Source of the DNA: Bacillota bacterium
GTDB taxonomy: Bacteria > Bacillota > Clostridia > Tissierellales > Peptoniphilaceae
DNA length: 20,437 nt
Direction: 5' to 3'
Assembly: GCA_023393715.1 (NCBI GenBank)
Contig: JAEXCD010000037.1
Location: 1-20,437 of the forward strand
Shown: one piece after another, positions 15,213 to 20,437 of the stretch
Layout of the letters: each line of letters begins with the position of its first letter
Position numbering within the stretch: position 1 is the first letter of the stretch
The notes under the pieces: model-generated
The model's input: the letters and a program-made list of their open reading frames with translations, nothing else
Databases searched by the model: none
Told to the model about the DNA's origin: nothing
Translations under genes and position numbers: made by a program

Positions 15213-16424
15213 ATGAAAAATTGGAAGAAAATCACATCGTTGCTTCTCGCCATGGCTATGGTTTTGAGCCTTGCTGCGTGTGGTGGGAAGCAGGAATCGT
15301 CGGAAGAGTCTTCGGCTTCTGAGACGTCGCAGTCCTCGGAAGAATCTTCAAGCGAAGCAGCGTCATCGGAGGCTTCGTCCACGGCAGCCGAGCCGGAAGC
15401 AATCACCGGCGAAAATCTGTACCTGGTCACCGACCTCGGTACGATCGACGACAAGTCCTTTAACCAGGGATCGTTTGAAGGCCTGAAGGCATATGCTGCC
15501 GGAGCAGGGCTGGCTGAGCCGAAGTACATCAAGCCGGCCGGCGAAGGAGATCAGATTTACAAGCAGGCCATTGATCAGGCAATCGCTGCCGGAGCAAAGG
15601 TTGTCGTTACGCCGGGCTTCCTCTTTGAGGTCGCCGTCGGACAGGCTCAGGAAGAGTATCCGGATGCAAAGTTTATCCTGATCGACGCCGAGCCGAAGGT
15701 GGGCGATGAATACAAGGTCGGCGCGAACACGGTCTCCATTCTGTACCGTGAAGAGCAGGCCGGCTTCCTCGCCGGGTATGCTGCGGTAAAGGACGGCTAT
15801 ACGAAGCTCGGCTTCATGGGCGGCGTCGCCGTTCCGGCCGTTATCCGTTATGGCTTCGGATACATCGCGGGCGCAAACTATGCGGCAAAAGAAATGAACA
15901 CGAAGGTGGAAGTAAAGTACAACTACACCGGATCCTTCGTCGCAAAGCCGGAGATCGCTACGATGGCGTCCTCCTGGTACACGGACGGCACTGAAGTCAT
16001 CTTCTCCTGCGGCGGCGGCATCGCAGCAAGCGTCCTCAAAGCGGCTCAGGAAAACGGCGGAAAGATGATCGGCGTCGACGTCGATCAGAAGGATATGGGC
16101 GAAGAGGTTATTACCTCCGCGATGAAGAACCTGAGCGGTTCGGTCAACGATGCGGTCAAGACTGCTGTCGAGGGCGGATTCGCCGGCGGCACGACGCTTC
16201 GCCTTGGCGTCAATGAAAAGGGCGTTCAGATTTCGGACGACTTCTCCCGCTTTAAGACCTTCACTCAGGAGGATTACCAGAAGATTTACGATGCCATCGT
16301 CAACAACACCGACGGTCTGGCGGACTCGATTCCGGTAATCGACAGCACGCTGAAGGAAGCGGAGCAGAGCAATCCGACGCTGATTCCGAATCTCGAAAAC
16401 ATTGAGCTGAACTACATTCAGTAA
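15213..16424 (+). CDS. BMP-family substrate-binding lipoprotein (nucleoside importer)
   Basis: The extracellular receptor of the ABC importer, 403 residues. The signal peptide MKNWKKITSLLLAMAMVLSL leads to the lipobox LAAC, with C23 as the lipidated residue. A Ser/Glu-rich low-complexity linker (about 26-60) tethers the folded domain to the membrane. The Bmp/Med/PnrA-like domain follows, with the hallmark DLGTIDDKSFNQGSFEGLKA (74-93) and GVDVDQKDMG further on. PnrA and BmpA homologues bind purine or other nucleosides, so that is the likely ligand. ATG 15213 is preceded by GGGAGG. It lies last in the operon with its own promoter; in Bacillus nupNOPQ and streptococcal bmpABCD systems the binding protein comes first. 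A strong terminator follows. Confidence 0.95.
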   Translation: MKNWKKITSLLLAMAMVLSLAACGGKQESSEESSASETSQSSEESSSEAASSEASSTAAEPEAITGENLYLVTDLGTIDDKSFNQGSFEGLKAYAAGAGLAEPKYIKPAGEGDQIYKQAIDQAIAAGAKVVVTPGFLFEVAVGQAQEEYPDAKFILIDAEPKVGDEYKVGANTVSILYREEQAGFLAGYAAVKDGYTKLGFMGGVAVPAVIRYGFGYIAGANYAAKEMNTKVEVKYNYTGSFVAKPEIATMASSWYTDGTEVIFSCGGGIAASVLKAAQENGGKMIGVDVDQKDMGEEVITSAMKNLSGSVNDAVKTAVEGGFAGGTTLRLGVNEKGVQISDDFSRFKTFTQEDYQKIYDAIVNNTDGLADSIPVIDSTLKEAEQSNPTLIPNLENIELNYIQ

Positions 16425-16455
16425 TTGACAAAACAAGCATCTTTCAGTGATCGAG

Positions 16456-16483
16456 GAGAGGGCAGAAATGCCCTCTCTTTTTT
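16456..16483 (+). terminator. Terminator of the nucleoside importer operon
   Basis: GAGAGGGCA (16456-16464) and TGCCCTCTC (16469-16477) form a perfect stem closed by a GAAA tetraloop, followed by TTTTTT (16478-16483). Confidence 0.95.
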
Positions 16484-16495
16484 ATCATCAATCGC

Positions 16496-16524
16496 TTGAC
16501 TTTTTCGTTCTATGCGCTTATACT
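16496..16524 (+). promoter_or_regulatory. Promoter of tRNA-Leu
   Basis: TTGACT (16496-16501), a 17-base spacer and TATACT (16519-16524), close to consensus, with the mature tRNA beginning 19 bases after the -10. Confidence 0.88.
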
Positions 16525-16543
16525 GTTTGAGTACCTCTTCTGT

Positions 16544-16630
16544 GCGGATGTGGCGGAATAGGCAGACGCGCTAGTTTCAGGGACTAGTGGGCGCAAGCTC
16601 GTGGGGGTTCGACTCCCTTCATCCGCACCA
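16544..16630 (+). tRNA. tRNA-Leu (anticodon CAG)
   Basis: An 87-nt class II tRNA with encoded CCA. The acceptor stem GCGGATG pairs with CATCCGC, followed by discriminator A and CCA (16628-16630). The anticodon stem CTAGT/ACTAG (16571-16575, 16583-16587) encloses loop TTCAGGG, giving anticodon CAG at 16578-16580, which reads CUG. The long variable arm and the TTCGACT T-loop support leucine. The T-stem GGGGG/CCCTT uses two G-U pairs. With G36 and G37 it is not a MiaA substrate. Confidence 0.96.
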
Positions 16631-16638
16631 TAGGAGAA

Positions 16639-16670
16639 GCCGCTTGACGATTGGTCAGGCGGCCTTTTTT
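16639..16670 (+). terminator. Terminator of tRNA-Leu
   Basis: GCCGCTTGAC (16639-16648) pairs with GTCAGGCGGC (16654-16663) through one wobble around loop GATTG, then a T-run (16665-16670). Confidence 0.9.
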
Positions 16671-16735
16671 ATACGCTGTATTTTTCGGATATTGCCATCG
16701 GACGATATCGGGGATGACGGAGAAAGGAAGACGCG

Positions 16736-17554
16736 ATGGAACCATGTATTACGCAGGCCACGGGTTCACTGCACCACAGTGGCTCGCTGTCAAAGCGCGA
16801 TAAAACATTATTGGACGTCGCGCTGCTTGCCGGCGTCCTGCTGATGAAAAGCGGCGCAGAGGCGTATCGCGTTGAAGAAACGGCCCTGCGCATTCTTTCT
16901 AAGACACGGCACCGGGAGGTCGACGTCGTCGCCATCATGACGGGCCTTCATGTCACGCTGACACTGTGCGACGGAACCTATATCACCGCCGTTCGCCGCA
17001 TCAAGAACCGTTCGATCAATCTCGATCACATTGTCATCGTCAACCAGATCTCCCGCTCCATTGAGGACGGAACACTGGCGCCCGAGGAGGCCTATCAGGA
17101 GCTGGTGCGCCTGGAGCAGAAAAAAAGAAACCGGCTGCGCATCGATTTGTATACCATCGCAACGGGCGGCTTTTTTCTGATGATGCTCAACGGAACACCT
17201 CTGGAATTTCTGATTGCGCTGCTTGCAGGCGTCGTTCTGGTCTGTTCCCAGCATTTGATGCGTCTGCCGATCTCCGGCAGCTTTATTCCGAATTTTGTTC
17301 ACGCGCTCGCAGTCGCTCTGGTCATCGGCGTACTCGATCACATTTTGGGACGAAGTCTGGATGTACAGCGCCTTCTGACGGCGGCACTCATGATCCTTTT
17401 TCCGGGGACGACGATGACCAACGGCGTTCGCGACATCCTGAAAGGGGACTATATGAGCGGCGGCGGAAACCTGCTGGAAGCGTTGGGGGTTGCGGTCGCC
17501 CTGTCCGGCGGCGCGATTGCCGGATTACTGATGACAGGAGGAATGGGGCAATGA
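16736..17554 (+). CDS. Threonine/serine exporter, large subunit (YjjP/ThrE N-terminal family)
   Basis: A 272-residue protein of the DUF1212/ThrE family (PF06738). The N-terminal half is soluble, with the typical LLMKSGAEAYRVEETALRIL stretch at about 35-54 and NLDHIVIVNQISRSIEDG near residue 100. The C-terminal half has about five hydrophobic segments from residue ~140 on. In Corynebacterium, ThrE is a single protein of about 10 spans; in many Firmicutes and in Escherichia coli (YjjP/YjjB) it is split in two, as here. Relatives export threonine/serine or succinate, so the substrate is not certain. ATG 16736 follows AAAGGAAG. Its TGA overlaps the next ATG (17551-17554). No good promoter is seen; readthrough past the tRNA terminator or a weak promoter near 16690 is possible. 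Confidence 0.88.
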   Translation: MEPCITQATGSLHHSGSLSKRDKTLLDVALLAGVLLMKSGAEAYRVEETALRILSKTRHREVDVVAIMTGLHVTLTLCDGTYITAVRRIKNRSINLDHIVIVNQISRSIEDGTLAPEEAYQELVRLEQKKRNRLRIDLYTIATGGFFLMMLNGTPLEFLIALLAGVVLVCSQHLMRLPISGSFIPNFVHALAVALVIGVLDHILGRSLDVQRLLTAALMILFPGTTMTNGVRDILKGDYMSGGGNLLEALGVAVALSGGAIAGLLMTGGMGQ

Positions 17555-18012
17555 GCGATCTTTTTTCCGGAGCCGCTTTGTGCAGCATGCTGGGTGCATT
17601 TCTGGCGACGGCCGGCTTTTCCACCGTTTTGGGCGCATACGGTGCTCCCGTCCTCTTCGACGGCCTGATCGGCCTTCTCGGGTGGATCATTTATAACGCC
17701 TGCATCGACATGGGAACCCTGTTGAGCACGCTCCTTGCGGGAAGCTGCGTATCCTTTTTGTCTCAGGTGGGCGCGCGTCTCTTCCGAAAACCGGTCACGA
17801 TCTTTCTCGTTCCGGGATTTTTCTGCCTTGTTCCCGGCGCACTGCTGTACCGAATGGCGCTGGCTTTTCTGGCGCTCGACATGGCCGAAGCGGGGCAATA
17901 TGCCGTTCAAACGCTTCTGACCGCCGGCGCGATCGGCGTCTCGATCATTCTGGTGGAAACGGTCTTCACCATAGAATCCGGTATTCGACGCAAGCGCCGA
18001 GGGAGAGCCTAA
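17551..18012 (+). CDS. Threonine/serine exporter, small subunit (YjjB/ThrE C-terminal family)
   Basis: A 153-residue membrane protein with about five hydrophobic segments, corresponding to the C-terminal half of ThrE (ThrE_2, PF12821). Segments such as FLVPGFFCLVPGALLYRMAL are typical of the family. It is coupled to the large subunit by an ATGA overlap and ends in a basic tail (RRKRRGRA). Its stop codon TAA (18010-18012) interlocks with the TAG of the convergent recombinase gene (18009-18011), with no terminator between them. Confidence 0.87.
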   Translation: MSDLFSGAALCSMLGAFLATAGFSTVLGAYGAPVLFDGLIGLLGWIIYNACIDMGTLLSTLLAGSCVSFLSQVGARLFRKPVTIFLVPGFFCLVPGALLYRMALAFLALDMAEAGQYAVQTLLTAGAIGVSIILVETVFTIESGIRRKRRGRA

Positions 18013-18995
18013 TCCTTTTTCTCGGGGGCAGGATCGACCTGGAGACGGGCAAGCGGGTTTCGCGACATCGCCTCGCGCACGAGCTCGTCCTCAACATGTG
18101 TGTAAATCTGCGTCGTAGCGACGGAGGTGTGTCCCAGGATGCGCTGGAGCGTGCGAATATCGACGCCTTCCTTATACATCAGTGTCGCCGCTGTGTGCCG
18201 CAGCTTGTGTGTCGAATATACCGAGGTATCAAAGCCGGCTTCGCGAAGAAACCCCTCAATGCGGTGCTGAACCGCTCTTGGACTCATGCGCTGTTTTCTC
18301 GACGAGAGAAACAGCGCTTTTTCGTTGGGTACGTTGGGTCGATAGGCCAGATACTGATCAATCGCCGCTTCACAGGATTCCGTCATATATATTTTCCGCT
18401 CCTTATTGCCCTTGCCGACCACGTTAAACGTGTGATCGCGGATCGAGGCGAGGTTCATGCCGCACAGCTCGCTGAGACGAATTCCCGTCGTCAGAAAGGT
18501 CACCAGAATCGCAATGTCGCGGTAACGGAAAAAGACGTTCTCCTGCTTCGCGCTGGTCTCAATCAGCGAAACGGCCTCCGAAAGCGTTAAATAAACGGGA
18601 TGCCGCTTTTTGACCTTAGGCGTCGACAGCTTGGCCGCCGGGTTTTTTTCAAAATATTCGGCAATGACGGTCAAATACTTATAGAAAGAGCGCAGCGAAG
18701 CCATTTTTCGCGCACGCGTCGTCGGCGAATCACCTCGTTCGGAATCGGAGTAGGAAAGATAGGCATGAAGATCGTTCAGATCGATTCGCGCCAGATCCTC
18801 CTTGCGCATGGAGCGAATGGGGATTTCCTCCATCGGCTTTTTTTGAAGCTCCTCGTCGCCGTACCGGTATTGGATAAAGCGCAGAAAGCCGCGAAGATCG
18901 TAATAATACTCGCGAATCGTGTTCGCGGATAATCCGCGCACCGTTCGCTGATAATTCAAAAAATCCTCTAAAATGGGCGGAATGTCATGATACAT
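18009..18995 (-). CDS. Tyrosine recombinase, XerC/XerD-like
   Basis: A 328-residue site-specific recombinase. The N-terminal SAM-like core-binding domain covers about 5-115 and the catalytic domain about 130-310. The full catalytic set is visible: R173 (TTGIRLSEL), K198 (GKGNKER), H263 and R266 (HKLRH), H289 (LGHTS) and nucleophile Y298 (IYTHV). Length and motifs fit chromosomal Xer proteins that resolve chromosome dimers at dif better than phage integrases, but XerC, XerD or a stand-alone relative cannot be told apart. ATG 18995 has a strong GAGGAGG site located inside the last codons of the upstream CDF gene, which it overlaps by 11 bases, so it is translationally coupled to a transporter. 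No attachment site or mobile element is seen nearby. Confidence 0.9.
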   Translation of the reverse strand: MYHDIPPILEDFLNYQRTVRGLSANTIREYYYDLRGFLRFIQYRYGDEELQKKPMEEIPIRSMRKEDLARIDLNDLHAYLSYSDSERGDSPTTRARKMASLRSFYKYLTVIAEYFEKNPAAKLSTPKVKKRHPVYLTLSEAVSLIETSAKQENVFFRYRDIAILVTFLTTGIRLSELCGMNLASIRDHTFNVVGKGNKERKIYMTESCEAAIDQYLAYRPNVPNEKALFLSSRKQRMSPRAVQHRIEGFLREAGFDTSVYSTHKLRHTAATLMYKEGVDIRTLQRILGHTSVATTQIYTHVEDELVREAMSRNPLARLQVDPAPEKKD

Positions 18996-20181
18996 GGTGT
19001 TCCTCCTCTACGGAATAGAGAAAATCCCGATCCACGGTCAATACGATGTGGTAGGTTGGAAAGCGCGCTTCAATTCGTTCCCGGATTTCCTGTTCCACCT
19101 CCTGCTCGGATTTCTTTTCTGTCGCCGGTATCAGCAGGTCAAAAACGAGATTCAACGAACGATAGCTTTCCACCAATCGGAAATCATGAATCGAATAGTC
19201 GGGGTTTTCAGAACGAATCAACGCATTAATCTCGTCGCGAACTTCATTGGTCCTCGGGTCATCCAAAATTAACGGATCCATATGAATCGTAAGCTGCAGG
19301 CCATCCCTTTGACGAATATCCCGCTCGATTTGATCGATCATCGCATGGCTCGCCAGTACGTCCACTCTGGCGTCGACCTCCACGTGAACGGTGACAAATT
19401 GGTGGCCGGGGCCGTAGTCGTGAATGACCATGTCGTGAATGCCTAAGACGCCCTCGTAGCTCAACAGCTCGTCGCGAAGCCGATCGACCTCGCTTCGGTG
19501 GGGAGGACGGCCCAGAAGATGGTCAAGGGTGTTGCGAAGAATACCACAGGCTGATCGAAAGAGTAAAACAGAGACGACGATTCCCATGGGGCCATCCAGC
19601 CCGATTCCGAACACTGCTCCGAGCAGCAAAGCGATCAGGACGGACGACGTCGCCAGGACATCGGAAAACGAGTCTGCGGCCGTTGCATGAAGCAGCTCGG
19701 ACTGAATGCGGTTTGCCATCTTTTTGTAGAAGAGGTACAGCCAGCCCTTTACGATAATGGAAGCGAGCAGCGTCCCGACGATGATTCCGCTCACGGGCAA
19801 CACCTGCGGGTGAAGCGTCTTGTCTGCCGATTCCATAAAAAGGGAAAGGCCAATCTGTGCAATCACAACGGCGACCGCACTCGATGCGATGTACTCGATG
19901 CGCGCATGGCCAAAGGGGTGCTTTGCATCGGCAGGTTTTGATGCGATCATAAAGCTAAAGAGCGAGAGAATCGAGGAACCCGCATCCGAAAGATTATTGA
20001 TCCCGTCTCCTAAAACAGAGACCGCGCCGCTGAATAAACCGACGACAATTTTACTCAGCGCCAAAAGCAGATTAAGTACGATTCCTACAATGCTCGAGAA
20101 CCGTCCGTATTGCTGTCGCTGCGTTTCCGCATTTTGCTTTGAAATATGCGGAAGAAAAAGACGAACTAAAAAATCAACCAT
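18985..20181 (-). CDS. Cation diffusion facilitator, probably Mn(II) efflux (MneP/MntE-like)
   Basis: A proton-coupled divalent metal exporter of the inner membrane, 398 residues from ATG 20181, which has GGGAGGG just upstream. An upstream extension to 20235 would add 18 residues with no good binding site. About six membrane spans lie in residues 28-225, with HPFGHARIEYIAS at 88-100 after span 2. The transport-site residues appear to be N62 and D66 (GINNLSDAG, span 2) and D170 and D174 (DSFSD, span 5). An Asn/Asp plus Asp/Asp site is typical of manganese CDFs, whereas zinc CDFs use His at the first position. The C-terminal half is larger than a minimal CDF tail and seems to hold two cytoplasmic ferredoxin-like metal-sensing repeats. 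It overlaps the recombinase gene. Confidence 0.9.
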   Translation of the reverse strand: MVDFLVRLFLPHISKQNAETQRQQYGRFSSIVGIVLNLLLALSKIVVGLFSGAVSVLGDGINNLSDAGSSILSLFSFMIASKPADAKHPFGHARIEYIASSAVAVVIAQIGLSLFMESADKTLHPQVLPVSGIIVGTLLASIIVKGWLYLFYKKMANRIQSELLHATAADSFSDVLATSSVLIALLLGAVFGIGLDGPMGIVVSVLLFRSACGILRNTLDHLLGRPPHRSEVDRLRDELLSYEGVLGIHDMVIHDYGPGHQFVTVHVEVDARVDVLASHAMIDQIERDIRQRDGLQLTIHMDPLILDDPRTNEVRDEINALIRSENPDYSIHDFRLVESYRSLNLVFDLLIPATEKKSEQEVEQEIRERIEARFPTYHIVLTVDRDFLYSVEEEHHVS

Positions 20182-20234
20182 ATATCCCTCCCGCGGGACC
20201 GTACATTGTCCGGTACGTTTCCGGATTTTGAACA

Positions 20235-20251
20235 TTTATCCGTTCGATAAA
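20235..20251. promoter_or_regulatory. Inverted repeat upstream of the CDF gene
   Basis: TTTATC-cgttc-GATAAA is a perfect 6-5-6 inverted repeat 54 bases upstream of the CDF start, in the divergent promoter region. It could be an operator for a metal regulator, but it matches no consensus I know well. Confidence 0.3.
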
Positions 20252-20339
20252 GTAAGTTCAGTGTACCACGTCGCATGCCGATTGTCGCCCGTTTTCGGAA
20301 GAAAAAGGGGGATGTCTTTTGTCTTTTCCTCAGATTGGT

Positions 20340-20345
20340 TATAAT
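20340..20345 (+). promoter_or_regulatory. -10 element of the rightmost gene
   Basis: A perfect TATAAT with only a weak -35 (TTTTGT, 17 bases upstream). It lies 24 bases before the ATG at 20370. Confidence 0.5.
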
Positions 20346-20369
20346 AGCAAAGGACGGGAGGGACGCAAA

Positions 20370-20437
20370 ATGATTGGAATTTATACTTATGAATGTCTCG
20401 AAAACGGACACCAGTACCTCGGTGGCGCCTATGATGC
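20370..20437 (+). CDS. Probable GIY-YIG nuclease family protein, N-terminus only
   Basis: ATG 20370 is preceded by GGGAGGG and a TATAAT box. Only 22 full codons are in the window. They read MIGIYTYECLENGHQYLGGA and on. GIY at residues 3-5 and YLG at 16-18, ten residues apart, with NG before the second motif, match the start of GIY-YIG endonuclease domains. The catalytic arginine and glutamate would lie beyond the edge, so the family call is tentative. Confidence 0.55.
   Translation, partial: MIGIYTYECLENGHQYLGGAYD

Noticed and set aside
15363..16436. Long antisense open frame across the BMP lipoprotein gene
   Set aside because: Same reason: shadow of a clear lipoprotein gene, no ribosome binding site and no recognisable domain.
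16544..18995. Integrated element bounded by tRNA-Leu and the tyrosine recombinase
   Set aside because: The recombinase looks Xer-like, lies in an operon with a CDF gene, the genes between are ordinary exporters, and I saw no second copy of the tRNA 3' end.
20231..20246. GAAC...GTTC near the CDF promoter as a LexA box
   Set aside because: The half-sites are separated by 8 bases instead of 4, so it does not fit the LexA operator.

Overview
The window is about 20 kb of a moderately G+C-rich Firmicutes chromosome. The signs are AGGAGG-type ribosome binding sites on nearly every gene, Bacillus/Clostridium-type LexA boxes, a MutL carrying the endonuclease motif, a lipobox-bearing BMP-family binding protein, and an IspH-ribosomal protein S1 fusion of the kind found in Clostridia and Tissierellia. 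An anaerobic member of those groups, possibly Peptoniphilaceae-like, is my inference; the sequence alone does not fix the taxon.

Layout. (1) 1-1460: the 3' end of a fused ispH-rpsA gene, closed by a bidirectional terminator. (2) 1554-2324, minus strand: a Cof-type HAD phosphatase. (3) 2492-10658, plus strand: a tight cluster miaB-mutS-mutL-miaA followed by an aluminium-resistance/methionine gamma-lyase-like PLP enzyme, ending in a terminator. It joins the two enzymes of ms2i6A37 tRNA modification with the two core mismatch repair proteins. IspH, just upstream, makes the prenyl donor (DMAPP) used by MiaA. (4) 10835-11277: a monocistronic unit for a 103-residue membrane-anchored LysM protein resembling YneA, the SOS cell-division inhibitor. 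Its consensus promoter carries two LexA boxes that are exact reverse complements of each other. This is the most striking regulatory structure in the window. (5) 11493-16483: a BMP/Nup-type nucleoside ABC importer (ATPase, two permeases, then the lipoprotein binding protein, which has its own promoter). (6) 16496-16670: a tRNA-Leu(CAG) gene with its own promoter and terminator. (7) 16736-18012: a split ThrE-type threonine/serine exporter pair. (8) 20181-18009, minus strand: a cation diffusion facilitator with a manganese-type metal site, overlapping a Xer-type tyrosine recombinase. (9) 20370-end: the first 22 codons of a divergent gene that looks like a GIY-YIG nuclease.

Taken together, mismatch repair and an SOS-controlled division block lie side by side, although the SOS gene is a separate transcription unit between two terminators and has no lexA beside it here. 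The rest is housekeeping transport, tRNA and membrane functions. I saw no insertion sequence, prophage, CRISPR array or toxin-antitoxin module, and no clear sign of recent transfer.
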